A DNA stretch of 64,000 bases from Dendrolimus kikuchii. Lineage: Eukaryota; Arthropoda; Insecta; Lepidoptera; Lasiocampidae. A model generated the notes under the pieces. That model was not told the DNA's origin. It did no database searches and saw nothing but the letters and a program-made list of their open reading frames with translations. The translations under genes were made by a program, and so were the position numbers. Shown here piece by piece: positions 9,080-20,344 of this stretch. The DNA lies in NCBI GenBank assembly GCA_019925095.2, contig CM034405.1, forward strand, positions 11,480,401 to 11,544,400. Direction: 5' to 3'. The number at the start of each line of letters is the position of its first letter. Position 1 is the first letter of the stretch.

Positions 9080-11950
9080 CTAAAATTCAAAATATAGATC
9101 ATTGAGTTTATTCCTAAAACCAGACACTGAGGTACCCGTTATATCCAAATCATAGCTGCGAATTAATTTATTATAGGTAGTACACGATCGATAAAGAAAA
9201 CTATTTTGGCGATAGTTCGTGTCAACCGATTTCAAAGCAAAATAGGGACTATGACGGAAAGAGTGTCGAGGAGTATATATATCTATTTTGTTAAGTAATT
9301 CAGGACAATCGAATTTCTGGGAGTTTACAATACGAGATAGGAAAGTTAAATCAGCGATTTCCCGGCGCTGTGCGAGTTTCAGAAAATGGTGATTCTTACA
9401 TGATATACTAAAATCTTTTAATTTGGAGTTGGTCCTAAAATTTAGATATTTAATAAATTTTACTTGTATTCGTTCAATGCGTTTAATGTATACGTCATAT
9501 CTTGGATTCCAGACTTGTGAAGCGTATTCTAAATGAGATCGAACATATGTAGAATATAGAATTTTGAATGTTTTAGCCTGAGTAAAATCTTTCGAGAAAC
9601 GCATAAGGAACCCTAGTGCTCTAGAAGCTTTATTGATAATAGCAGTGACATGTTTGTCAAATAATAGTTTGGAATCGTGTATAACACCAAGATCTTTGAT
9701 TTCTTGTACTGATTGAAGCTTTTGCCCTTTTAAAAAGTAATCAAATAATATAGGTGTCTTTTTTCTTGTGAAAGTTATACACGAACATTTTTCAGTATTC
9801 AGATCTAACCTATTTAGTGAACAGTAATTATCCAACCGATCTAGATCCTCTTGTAATGCTACAGCATCATCTACGCAGTTCACAGACTTGAAAACTTTCA
9901 TATCATCGGCAAAATTTAAGATAGATGAGTTCATGAAACAGCTGTCTATATCGGAGATAAAAATTAGAAACAGTAAAGGACCTAGCAATGAGCCTTGAGG
10001 TACTCCACTTGGAATGTGCATCCATTTGGACATGTAATTTCCTAAAACAACGGCTTGACTGCGATTGTCAATATAGGAGCTAAACCATCTTAGGAGATCG
10101 CCTCTTATACCAGAATTACATAATTTGCAAATTAGAATTTCATGGTTGATACGGTCGAACGCTTTACTATAATCCGTATATATAACATCAGCTTGAAACC
10201 CACTGTCCATAGTATCCGTTATAAATTCATTAAAAAGTATCAAGTTACTTACAGTCGACCTTCCTTTTAAGAAACCATGTTGAGAAATTGGAAGGCTAGT
10301 TTTTAATGCATCATAAAGCTGTTCATAGACGATTTTCTCAAAAACTTTAGCTACAACACAGAGTTTAGATATCGGACGATAGTTGGAGATCAGGTGCTTA
10401 GGACCTTTTTTGTATACTGGAGAGATATAAGCTGACTTCCAAATATTAGGCATATGACCTGTTCGAAGAGACTCTTGCATTAGATAAGATAAGGGATAAG
10501 ACAATTTGTTAGCACACCGAATAAAGAACACGGGAGGAAAGTTATCTGGACCAGCAGACTTATAAGGATCCAAGGATTTTAGTTTGTTTTTAACTATACT
10601 ACAATTAATTTCTACAGTAGATATATTCGCGTCAAGATTTGTAGAAAAATTTGAAATATTTAAAGTATTAGATGAAGTGCTAGGTTGGCAAAAAGTAGAA
10701 TGAAAATAATTAGCAAATAGATCACATATTTCATTACCTGATGTAGCTACTTCATTATCGAGAGTCATGTTCTCCGGAATATTAGAATTTTTTGATGTAT
10801 TTTTTAAATGAGACCAGAATAATTTTGGATTGTTTTTAAGTGAATTTTCAATATTTAAAATGTACGATTTATAAGCCTTTTTTTCTAGAGTAAAAGCTCG
10901 CTTACGAAGCAGATCTAGTGTGTGGGCATCAGATAGCATACCGTAGTTTTTATGTTTTTTGTAGTATTTATATTTTTCTTTTAAAACTTTCTTTAATGCC
11001 GGCGTATACCATGGCGGAAAATGTTTACTCATAATAGTTCTTTGCGGGACATACTTATCGCGTATTTCATTTAAACGTTGGTAGAAGACAGCGATACTTC
11101 CTTCTAAAGACTTGTTTGAGAAACTACTTGTCCAGTCAGTGTTTGAAAGTTCGTTATTAATATCCTCATAATTTGCTTGCCAAAAACAATATTTGATACG
11201 TGAGGCTGGTTTTAGCATAGTCTTGATTTCAATTGGGAATGATAAAACTAAGGCATTATGGTAAGGATCTAGCGCGACCAACGGATCAGTACAATTTCTG
11301 ACACTCATATTATCATTACATAAGATTAAATCTAGTAGCCGACCATAGGCGTTACAGACATTATTGAACTGGTGTAGATCTAACAACGCAAGCTCATCGA
11401 TAAATTCGATTTCATTTAGCCCAACTACATTCGGCGCTTCTAAATAATTCGTATCGTTACTTCGCACCCAAGTAATAGAACTCATGTTAAAATCTCCAGC
11501 CACAAGGATTTTATCGTTAGGATGTGAAATTACTATATTACGAAGATTATTTAAGAAATTCGTCAACTGGTCTGAAAAATTATATCCTTCCTTTTGGTTA
11601 CATAAATAAACTACACAAATGTGTAAATAGTTGTCTTCACTAATTTTTAATGAGACCCATTGATCCTCAGCCGAGGAGCACCATTCTGGACGACCCACTA
11701 CACAAAATTTCTTTTGCACGGCTATGAGAACTCCGCCTCCCATAGTCTGTTTTGTTAAATAATAGCAACGATCTCGGCGCCACACTGTGTATCTACTGTC
11801 AAATAATTCACCGTCAAGTATGCCGTCAAGCAGCCAGGTCTCCGTTAAAAGAAAAATATCATAATTATTCAAACATACATTGCGCCAAAAAGATTTAGTT
11901 TTCGTTCGCAAACCACGAACGTTCTGATAATATAAGTTTATATCAGTCAT
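9080..11950 (-). CDS. LINE-B ORF2: endonuclease-reverse transcriptase
   Basis: The 956-residue product carries an N-terminal endonuclease (YQNVRGLRTK, LLTETW, AGDFNMSSITW, and LDPYHNAL in place of the usual SDH motif) and a reverse transcriptase (YKSAGPDNFPP, SNYRPISKL, QHGFLKGRSTVSNL, the aspartates of YTDYSKAFDRINH, SGVPQGSLLGPLLF, and FADD). The C-terminus has YVRSHLEYASQVWNP. ATG start and uninterrupted frame agree with an element that could still be active. It is the second cistron of the element, 466 bases after ORF1. The DPYH form keeps an aspartate and histidine, so the endonuclease may well work. Confidence 0.93.
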   Translation of the reverse strand: MTDINLYYQNVRGLRTKTKSFWRNVCLNNYDIFLLTETWLLDGILDGELFDSRYTVWRRDRCYYLTKQTMGGGVLIAVQKKFCVVGRPEWCSSAEDQWVSLKISEDNYLHICVVYLCNQKEGYNFSDQLTNFLNNLRNIVISHPNDKILVAGDFNMSSITWVRSNDTNYLEAPNVVGLNEIEFIDELALLDLHQFNNVCNAYGRLLDLILCNDNMSVRNCTDPLVALDPYHNALVLSFPIEIKTMLKPASRIKYCFWQANYEDINNELSNTDWTSSFSNKSLEGSIAVFYQRLNEIRDKYVPQRTIMSKHFPPWYTPALKKVLKEKYKYYKKHKNYGMLSDAHTLDLLRKRAFTLEKKAYKSYILNIENSLKNNPKLFWSHLKNTSKNSNIPENMTLDNEVATSGNEICDLFANYFHSTFCQPSTSSNTLNISNFSTNLDANISTVEINCSIVKNKLKSLDPYKSAGPDNFPPVFFIRCANKLSYPLSYLMQESLRTGHMPNIWKSAYISPVYKKGPKHLISNYRPISKLCVVAKVFEKIVYEQLYDALKTSLPISQHGFLKGRSTVSNLILFNEFITDTMDSGFQADVIYTDYSKAFDRINHEILICKLCNSGIRGDLLRWFSSYIDNRSQAVVLGNYMSKWMHIPSGVPQGSLLGPLLFLIFISDIDSCFMNSSILNFADDMKVFKSVNCVDDAVALQEDLDRLDNYCSLNRLDLNTEKCSCITFTRKKTPILFDYFLKGQKLQSVQEIKDLGVIHDSKLLFDKHVTAIINKASRALGFLMRFSKDFTQAKTFKILYSTYVRSHLEYASQVWNPRYDVYIKRIERIQVKFIKYLNFRTNSKLKDFSISCKNHHFLKLAQRREIADLTFLSRIVNSQKFDCPELLNKIDIYTPRHSFRHSPYFALKSVDTNYRQNSFLYRSCTTYNKLIRSYDLDITGTSVSGFRNKLNDLYFEF

Positions 11951-12416
11951 AATGAAGTTATAAACAAAAACTCGATAAAAATTATAATTTCGTACAAGAC
12001 ATATAAATAATATAAATGACCTCGGTGTTTAATATTCGTTTCACTAATTTGTATACAACAGAGTACCACAATAGTCGGTAGTTCCGTAAAATAAACCAAA
12101 CGATAATATTGTGAGAATGAACAGGTTAATAAGAAACAATAATGGTAATACATAGTACATCTACAAAAGAAAGAGATAAATATGTTTTCAAGTTGACATC
12201 TGTAAAGAAGAATACAAATAGATCGTGTTAAAAAGTTAAGTAGGTAGACATTTTTTACACACAAATCACTAATCCGTTCAGGTGTTGACAACAACAGGCT
12301 CGGCTTTAATGTGTATTGTAATATAATACTTAAAAAAATAGTTTTGAGTAAGTGGTAAATGAACAATTTGAGTATTAACGCACAAAAATTTAAAACAATA
12401 GTGGGTAAGGATACAA
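11951..12416 (-). other. Spacer between LINE-B ORF1 and ORF2
   Basis: A 187-codon open frame (11947-12510) overlaps both ORFs here but is leucine- and isoleucine-rich with no domain and is most likely chance. How ORF2 is translated (reinitiation or other) cannot be told from the sequence. Confidence 0.5.
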
Positions 12417-13337
12417 TTATTTTAATTTTAACAAGTCTTGAGGTGAGTTTATCGTTAGGACGTGGGAAGTATCGTTTTTTCGTACATGTATTTTTGAAAA
12501 TTTTACCCATACATATTGAAACCCTTTTTCTTTTGCAACCGACTTAGTCTTTGTAAGAAGTTTCTTGTATTCAGGGGAAAGATGATCGTTAACAAACACT
12601 CGTTGGTTACTGTCAGCAAATCCTAAGGCGCTTGCCAATAATGATTTTTTGGCACGAGCTGCAGCGACGAAATCTTCTTTGATGTATCTATTTAGAAAGG
12701 AGACTATAACAGACTTTTCCTTGTTATTAAAAGTAGGTATTCTACTAATATAATTTATTTGACTTTTATCCACTTTATAATTAATAGCAATCCCAATTTT
12801 CTCCAATATAGAAAATAGATTCTCAGATTTTATAAAGGGTATTCCCTTTATCTCTGCATTATTCATACGGCTCCATTGGTCACGTGATATATCATTGCGG
12901 AGTAAGATATCCATTTGAGCTTTTGTGTCCGATGCAGTATCAGCAATCATTTCTACTGAGGCTATGCGAGACTCAACGGCATCTACCCTGGAAGCAAATT
13001 CTTGGATCTTCTTAATAGCTTCTTCATTAGACGACTGAAGCAATTCCATATTGCTTTTAATACCTTTGACGTCGCTAATAAGAGAAGGAAGACATTCCAA
13101 CTTTAGAGACATGTCATTAAGTTTGCCAAGGATTGCATCCATTTGTTCTCCGCCTGGTGACATTGGAATTGGAGAAGATATACGACAAGAGGAACACTTC
13201 CAAGCAGCTCTTCTCTCAGCACCCAATCGACGATAACCAGTTTCCGAAATACCAGCACAGCTGAAATCGTATTTATTTTTACAGCTACTACACTCCACTC
13301 CGTCACTACATTTGACGTTACAGGCCGAACAAATCAT
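12417..13337 (-). CDS. LINE-B ORF1: PHD-like finger RNA-binding protein
   Basis: The 306-residue product starts with a zinc-finger of PHD type: C3, C6, C16, C19, C27, C48 and C51, the last pair in WKCSSCR. Residues about 70-150 are heptad-rich and probably form a coiled coil (MDAILGKLNDMSLKLECL, RVDAVESRIASVE). The C-terminal 150 residues (SQINYISRIPTF, VFVNDHLSPEYKKLL, YVWVKFSKIHVRK) resemble the FP25-like domain common in ORF1 proteins of this group. The protein presumably coats the element RNA and helps in strand transfer; this role is known from the family, not shown here. Confidence 0.88.
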   Translation of the reverse strand: MICSACNVKCSDGVECSSCKNKYDFSCAGISETGYRRLGAERRAAWKCSSCRISSPIPMSPGGEQMDAILGKLNDMSLKLECLPSLISDVKGIKSNMELLQSSNEEAIKKIQEFASRVDAVESRIASVEMIADTASDTKAQMDILLRNDISRDQWSRMNNAEIKGIPFIKSENLFSILEKIGIAINYKVDKSQINYISRIPTFNNKEKSVIVSFLNRYIKEDFVAAARAKKSLLASALGFADSNQRVFVNDHLSPEYKKLLTKTKSVAKEKGFQYVWVKFSKIHVRKNDTSHVLTINSPQDLLKLK

Positions 13338-13679
13338 TTATAATCACAGATTAACCAGAAGTTGAAATAAATGAGGGAGCCAGTTATAAACTGACCGGCG
13401 GTTGACAACTTCTGTCTAACCGTGAGCGCGAAAACTTATGTGGACGTGTGTTAACCGGATCGTAGATCACTCAATAGTTGGCGCTGTACAATAATGGAGG
13501 TCGCAAACGATTCCCGAAACGTACAAAGAATATATACAAATTTCCAACTATAATATATGGGCCTAAGCCAGCGGGGCATAATAATAGCCTCGCTGGAAGA
13601 TCTTCCTTTGAGACGAAGGAGCATTCCATCTCGATCCTCCAACCATAAGGGTCCTCCCTAAAGGTTAAATAATAAATTT

Positions 13680-13841
13680 AACATTACATGTCAATGACTA
13701 GTGTTAAAATTATTATTAATTTATAACTTAACATCTTTGTCTTCCTTGGTCATGGCCACTGAAAAGTATTCGAAACGTTGGAATAAAAATAAAAATTAAA
13801 GAAATGCCGCGCTCAAAAGAGTTAAAACGTAGTTTTAATTA
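13680..13841 (-). mobile_element. Foldback MITE, partial second copy
   Basis: The string ACATCTTTGTCTTCC, then GGCCACTGAAAAGT, GAAACGTTGGAA, GCCGCGCT and GTTAAAACGTAGTTTTAAT match the reverse complement of the MITE at 42957-43166. The outer left arm is not recognisable. A more decayed relative may be at 16930-17010 (CATTTCGAACACCTTTCAGTG). Confidence 0.65.
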
Positions 13842-14737
13842 AAGTAGATAAAAGTTTATTACTTACACTTAAAATGAATAATAAAGCTTCATAAAGTCTA
13901 TAAGTTAGTACTACTATAGAACTAAATTAGATTATAATCTCAACTAATCGGGATATCTGTGAAAAGTAATTTGCCTACGAGAAAATTTAAATGCCATTAC
14001 AAATGGTGAGACTAGGACTAATTTATTTTTCTTTTAGTTGTGATAGGTTGATTGTGATGAAAAAGGCTTTTGAGAATAAATGTACGCTACTTTTGGAAGG
14101 TTTCCACAGCCATTTTGGTAATAACTAAACGTATTTATGTATGTTCATCAGTTTGTCTGTTCGTTGGTCATTTTTCTCAGAAACTGTGTAGATGATGAAT
14201 GTGGATGAATACACAATGACGTAGTAAAACCATGAACTAATTAAAACTTAGGTGATGGCTTTTATTCCTGTAACCGACGGTTGAGTTTTTTTTACTAATG
14301 TACGTCTGCGCTACCATTATTTAGATTTTTAAAATCATTGCGACGTTATTTAATTATTGTTCTATACATATTAATAGATAAATCTATTAACAATAGTCGC
14401 CGCAGAGTATTTTTTACACCACTCCATCTATTAACATAAATAAAAGAAGATATTTACTTCCAAAGATGTTAAAACATTGTCTACTTCTTCTAATTTTTCA
14501 AATGAGAATTGTGGTTTTAAAAAGCTTCAAAATACTTTCAATAAGTATTAATTTGAACAAATCAGTTTAGTAGGTTTTTGAAAGTAGTAGTATTTTTACA
14601 TAAATGTTTTTTATGGTTCTGTAGCCAAGCTACTAAAACAGCGGACATTTGTCAAACGGAACCGTTCATAGTTTGTGAACTACGCCCTTGCCGATTTTTA
14701 TCGTTAATTATACTGATAAAATAAACTCAACTAAATA
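13842..14737. other. AT-rich stretch, nothing recognised
   Basis: No gene or repeat was identified. Confidence 0.5.
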
Positions 14738-14790
14738 AACGTGCCGACCCGAAATAATTGGGATAAAGTGTTAGAAAAGCGAGAGAATAA
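14738..14790 (+). repeat. LINE tail fragment (GCCGACCCGAAATAATTGGG)
   Basis: TGCCGACCCGAAATAATTGG followed by an AGTGTTAGAAAAG string repeats the 3' end of the RT fragment at 53670-53825 (TGCCGACCCCAAATAATTTG, AGTGTGAGAAAA). Confidence 0.5.
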
Positions 14791-14888
14791 ACTCAACTAA
14801 AATCAAAGATCTGTCGATCAATATGATTGTATTCCTTATGATTATATAGAAAAAGTTCTACCCTTTAATTTACTTATATCACACGAAG

Positions 14889-14896
14889 TATAAATA
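14889..14896 (+). promoter_or_regulatory. TATA-like box (TATAAATA)
   Basis: TATAAATA lies 78 bases before the ATG of the small frame at 14974. In AT-rich DNA such a match is common by chance. Confidence 0.2.
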
Positions 14897-14973
14897 CGTA
14901 GTTGTCATGTAACGTTTTGACTCCAAGTGACTTATTAATTTATTATTATTACTTCGCAATAAACGACTAAATT

Positions 14974-15162
14974 ATGAATAGGCTTTGCTTTGATCGAATA
15001 GCAATGTCGGCTAAGCTTATGCGACAGGTATATAAAAGCAATATGCAATCGGTGCTTTGTAGCGGAAAGTACCTAATGGCCACCACTGCTACAATACACT
15101 CTGGAGTTCCACGTCATGGAAATGTAGGTGCTGAGGAAGATATGTGGTGTAACGCAGGATGA
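14974..15162 (+). CDS. Small open frame of 62 codons, mitochondrial-targeting-like
   Basis: The frame begins MNRLCFDRIAMSAKLMRQ and ends GNVGAEEDMWCNAG. The first 45 residues are rich in basic, serine, threonine and alanine residues and almost free of acidic ones, as in mitochondrial presequences. It has more mixed codon use than neighbouring spurious frames. A GTAGGT donor-like site lies after the codons for PRHGN, so it could be a first exon. No family was recognised. Confidence 0.25.
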   Translation: MNRLCFDRIAMSAKLMRQVYKSNMQSVLCSGKYLMATTATIHSGVPRHGNVGAEEDMWCNAG

Positions 15163-17288
15163 CCGTAATCACAATTCCATGAAGTGGTAGAAATTAATTC
15201 CATATAGTTTTGTAATTGCTGTAATTAATGATGTTACTTAAAAAAATAAAATTAATTAAAATTATATAGTAGATAATCATTATTATAAGCAATATTTTTA
15301 AAATGTTCATGGGAGATCTATATTCTCAAGAGAGTATTGCGGGAACCCGAAAGAAGCAAATTTAGAGCGACAAAGTTCTCGCGAAAATGTAGAGCACAGT
15401 TGGCAAAATTAAACTTAGAAAAAATCTGAGAGGAACGGCTAAAAGGAGGTAGTTCCAAAGAGACTACTCAACTATACCAAGACATGCGTACATCAAAGTT
15501 TGTGTACTCGTTTTTCACCACTTTATTCAAAATAAGTCTTGTTTATTTAATTATTTTACCGATTGTAGAAAACCATTAATGTTTTTTTATATATTGGATA
15601 GGTGGTTCGGAATACAGACCTAAAAGTCCACCCAGTTTACTAATTAAACAAATATGGAAACCACTTAATTTTTATTCTTGCTTATCAACGCCGAGCCAGT
15701 GTGGCGATTAAACCAAAAATCCTCTGCAAAATTATTTCAAACAGGGAATTTGCTGGCTTGCAATTTTTTTTCATATTAAATTTTTTATCTGAAATTACGA
15801 TTTGCGGTGTCGTAAAAGTTTTGATGGCTATCCCTTTGAGATTTGAATTTGAGAGACATTATCTAGGAAATAAATTAAATTATTTTAGTAGTACGAACGA
15901 TTGTAAATTAGATTTTCCTTTATAATTCTTAAAGATATGATCTAGGTATACAAGATATTTTCTTGCGTCTGAAATAGTCGAAATTTCTGATTTTTTTTAG
16001 TGTTTATACATATGTGATATCGTTAGCTAGGTCTTAATAATTATAATTATTTATTCTTAATGACTTATTTTTAATTTAATAGGTAGGTAAATATTTGCTT
16101 TAAAGTCAACCTCCTCTAACTTTTCGATATAGTAGAAAATTTGAAAAAAATAAATTAATAAATGTTTTCTTAAGGTACTGCGACTAAGGAACAAAAAGTA
16201 GTAATACAGTCGACCTGTTTTGTATTCCAATATACATTTTTTTCATTCAGTCACTTATGCGTTGTATATTCACAAAGTTAGTAGTAACACACTCCTTTCA
16301 CAGCTTAATTAGAAGCCAATAGATCAGATTCCGAGGCGCAGTTCGTAACAAAATTGACACGTTGAAATTCGCCAGCGAACTGGCAATAGCCTTGATTAGA
16401 GTCACCATCAATTCGATATTTTTGGGATTCACACTTTAAAAGCGAATATCTTGTTTTGTTTTGTTAACTCACAATTAATTTTGGTTTTTCTTAATAAGAA
16501 AACGACCTTATTAATAAAAAGGATGCGTGAACTTTTCTTTTATATCAATTTACTGCACAGAGTCTTGCGATTAAGGCTAACCGCGCCGCACTTTAGATAA
16601 ACAGATATTATATTTGAAATTAGAGTAGTGACGTTGAACTTCTCGTTTTCGTTTTTATTAAAGTATGTAATTATCAAGTGTAAATTAATAGGAAAAGGGT
16701 TATGTTGTTATTATTATAAACAATAATTTTAAATTAAAAATATCTACATTTATATCGTACTGATGTACTTTAACACTTTAATTACTGTTTAACGCGAAAG
16801 TTTAGTGTGCAAAGAATAGTTATTTGGCGTGTTTGCATGTAGCGTCCATATGCTGTAAAAAAATGATATTGTCAATAATGAAATATTTTGGCACACACTC
16901 ACTCAGGGTGATCGGTGGAAAAAACTGCACGGATTTTTTCATTTTATCTGACATTTCGAACACCTTTCAGTGATCATGATAATGGAATAACTCAGTGTTC
17001 AAACGTCAATAAATAATGTTAAAATTGTTTTATGTGTCTTTAACTGGTTATATTTCACTTTTTACTAAACGACAGGTTAAAGGCTTATACTTTGTACTTT
17101 CTCTTCATTATTTTAATCTGCTGTTATAAGACTACAAATATTTTGAACTACATTTGTTTAAATAAATAGTAAAGAAAACGCAGTAGAACAACAGCAATTC
17201 GGGCTACGAAACTGTGTCAAAATGTGAAAAACGTCATTTACAAAAAAATCTAATTGATAATAATCAAACTACAATGAAGGTTATCTGA
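15163..17288. other. Long AT-rich stretch, little recognised
   Basis: No gene was found. The region 16930-17010 may be a decayed copy of the foldback MITE at 42957 (see that entry). Otherwise nothing. Confidence 0.45.
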
Positions 17289-17377
17289 CTTATTCATAGA
17301 GAGTTACATTAAGTTTGAACGTTTCTTTACGGTTGTTAAAGAAACGTTCAAACTTATTCTAACTTTCTATGAATAAG
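17289..17377. repeat. Near-perfect palindrome, 41-bp arms
   Basis: CTTATTCATAGA at the left end is answered by TCTATGAATAAG at the right end. The arms run to GAACGTTTCTTTA and TAAAGAAACGTTC around a loop of about six bases, with about three mismatches in 41. It would extrude as a hairpin and is probably a very short foldback MITE. Confidence 0.8.
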
Positions 17378-17679
17378 ATCGTATAGGTTTAACCCTTAAA
17401 AGGGGCCAAATTTAATATTATTTTTGTCCATAACCTATCAGCTGCCATCAAAATTGCCGCGCCAAAATCAAGAGAATTATATCATCTCTTTTACTGTAAT
17501 ACAAATTCTATGTAGTTAGAGGGAGAAAGCATCAGTTCAGCGTTCGTTTCAATTATCTGTATTTGACTACAAATTTGTGGTGCTTCCCAATTAGCCGTGT
17601 GTGACAGTGACCACAAATTTGTTGCCAAAATTTGTGGTGGTTCTTTCTTAAAAGGTTAACTATATAATTTAAGGTTGCT
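17378..17679. other. Stretch between palindrome and duplication
   Basis: AT-rich; a repeated ACAAATTTGTGG word (17570-17640) occurs in both orientations, otherwise nothing. Confidence 0.4.
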
Positions 17680-18228
17680 TTAAATATACATTCACTTAAA
17701 AAAATAATAGATAACAGTTTATTGTACACCATTATAGAAAACCTACACATAACTATTATTTATCTATCCGGAATCGAAAATTTAAAAGATGACTGCCCCA
17801 ATTCTAATTGAGACGTTAGATCCATCAGCTCCGAGGCTGCTAGGAGATTAATTACTAATTAACAGTTGAACTAAATCGAGTTCGAGTCCAAGTTGATATT
17901 TGGCGAGATCGAGGTAACGTGCGATGATGGATCGAGAACGCATCGATTAAGCCAGCGTTAACTCTTATTAATGTCACAGCTAAGATTAATGTGAATAATG
18001 ACTGATCGCGGTGCCGATTCGAATGTTAATTTAATTAATATCGCACAGTTAATGTTTGTGGTTGTAATTATCAATTAGTTCGAAATTTGATGATGTGTTA
18101 AATTTAGATTTGTTAAAATTATTCTTTTTAATAAATTAAAATCTTTTATACAATACATACAAGTCAAACTACAATGTAGATTATAACGTTTACTATATAC
18201 TCTACTGGAATTTAATTCAATTTCACTT
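17680..18228 (+). repeat. Tandem duplication, unit 1 (about 550 bp)
   Basis: The sequence aligns with 18229-18770 at a constant offset of about 550 bases. Bases 17984-18041 are identical to 18534-18591 (58 bases, including GACTGATCGCGGTGCCGATT), and GTGCGATGATGGATCGAGAA is also identical. The conserved part is full of TTAATTAAT/ATTAAT words, the core of homeodomain sites. No coding frame and no transposon ends were seen. Confidence 0.8.
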
Positions 18229-18770
18229 TAAAAATACCTACAAATTAAGAAATAATTGACAGATAACTCTTTAATTGACATCATTGTATTACACGTGCAA
18301 ACTATTATGTTTTTATCCGGGATCGGCAACTTAAGACATGGCTACCCTACTTTTGATTGAGGCGCTAGATCGATCGGCTCTACGGCTGCTACAAGATTAA
18401 TTAGTAATTACCAGTTGAACTAAATCGAGTACGATTGGAAGTTGATATTTGGTGAGATCGAGGCAAACGTGCGATGATGGATCGAGAACGCACCGATAAA
18501 GCCAGCATTAACTCTTATTAATGTAACAGCTATGATTAATGTGAATAATGACTGATCGCGGTGCCGATTCGAATGTTAATTTAATTAATATACACAGTTA
18601 CTGTTAATGTTTGTGGTAGTAATTATTTATTATTTAAGAGAATGGTGGTGTGATGAGAGTTTAGATATTACTGATAAAATTATTATTTTTCAACCTAAAT
18701 AGATTTTTCTTAACAAGACGTTAAGACCCCATAAAAACATATATTCAGATCACTACCATTCGCTTGCGAA
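18229..18770 (+). repeat. Tandem duplication, unit 2
   Basis: It is the second, slightly diverged unit; the best-kept core is 18311-18630. Homology continues weakly to GATAAAATTATTATTTTTC near 18690. Confidence 0.75.
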
Positions 18771-20340
18771 ATTTGTACGTCAGCTCTAACTTCAGCACTC
18801 AGGTATATACCTCAGTGGTAAGCCAACACCTGATAGATGTATTTATTATATGATAAATCTATGCAAACAACTAAAATTGTACTGTTTTTGTGATTTCATA
18901 ATACATGCCAAAATTAAAGTGAAATTGGGTTTCGTTCAGTGTTTTAGTTGTAAAAATGTTAACAATCAAAGTTACTTTCGGATTTACATTTAAATATTAA
19001 TGAAGCATTATTCAAATTTGAACATGATAATAAATAAGTTTCAAAAAAAGTAATCTAATAATCTGAATAAGTATGGAACTTATTGTATGAAGATTTTGTC
19101 CAATATTTTACATGTAGTCCTTGATAGCTACTGATTTCAAATTAACATAAAATTAATTTTAAAACAAGCTTAATCCCAAATGGGGGGACGCACAGCGCCT
19201 GGCTCGACTCAGCTCATTAACTTCTTCTTGAAACGCTAATTAAGCACTCTTTGAAGTATTCAGCGGACGATTTCGTCGCCTCCCGGTCGAACAGTCTGCA
19301 TATCAATTATGCAATACAATTTCAAGTTTATATTAAACTTGCAAACCAATTAAAACATTCGACGGTTCCTTAGAACTATATTTATGATATTCCAGATATT
19401 TAAGTCACTGTCATTAGCAGCAATATTGAACGGGATTTTAATGGAAATATCTTTGAAGTTTCTTGTCTCAAAGACACGCTGGTATTCAAGTTATGTTGGT
19501 TATCAAAGTTATATACAAATTCTTACCGTTTATGATTTGTGATGGTGAAATCTAATCAAGCATTTTATTGAGTTTAAACGAGTCAATAAAGGTAATTAAA
19601 TTTCACTCATTTTAAGGAGCATAATTTAATAAACGAACAAGGCTGCCTTAATATAGAACCTTGAGCATAGGTGTTGCTGAACATTGAATACTTTTATATA
19701 ACATTACAGCCTCAGTGTCACATATTTTATAAAAAAATGACTCAAGAATTTCTTCACTTCATTTTTATTCTGTTATACATTCATATAAATATTTACTTTT
19801 ATTTTCCGTTCTGTTTATTCACGTCGATTTTGTTTAAGGAAAAAAGTAGATTTTTATTAAAACGCTGTGAGTTGGCGGGTTCATGTCCTTAAAGGGAGAA
19901 TATATCGCTTCGCCAGATTTGTCAGCCTAATATGCATATTGTTATTTATATATATGTGCTGACGTTCACAGAAAGCCTCATTAAAGGTAACCTAAACACC
20001 AATATCGTGATCCTGTGAATACTGCAATATTATCTTAGCCGATGTGGGAATACAGGCAGGCTCTGTCAAGTTAATAGTAGCATAGGACGTTTATGGGCTG
20101 ATATTATAAATTATATAAAAGATGTTTTGATGTTTTAATTAAAACTTGCCAAGACTGAAGAAATTAAATTAAAGAAGAGTCATTGTAACATGGTAAATTT
20201 ATGAAAAAAAACAAAGATTAAGAGTAACTGTGTGGAAAAAAAGAAAGATTTGTCACGGCAACGAGCACATATTATTATGCCCGAGAAAGTACAAAAAGAA
20301 AGAGCACATTTAATGACGTCAAATAATTGGTAAAAGGTGA
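18771..20340. other. AT-rich stretch, nothing recognised
   Basis: One GC-richer island at about 19180-19300 (GGGGGGACGCACAGCGCC, GGACGATTTCGTCGCCTCCC) does not match anything else in the window and has no clear frame. Confidence 0.45.
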
Positions 20341-20344
20341 AAAA

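Larger units (their letters stand above)
8816..13640 (-). mobile_element. LINE-B, apparently full-length two-ORF element
   Basis: On the minus strand the order is a 5' leader of about 300 bases, ORF1 (12417-13337), a 466-base spacer, ORF2 (9080-11950) and a 3' UTR of about 260 bases ending near the ATAAATGTTTTATTAATAT string. Both frames are uninterrupted. The outer borders are estimates because no target duplication was identified. Confidence 0.8.

Noticed and set aside
11947..12510. 187-codon frame between LINE-B ORF1 and ORF2
   Set aside because: It overlaps both ORFs, is very rich in Leu, Ile and Tyr, and has no recognisable domain.
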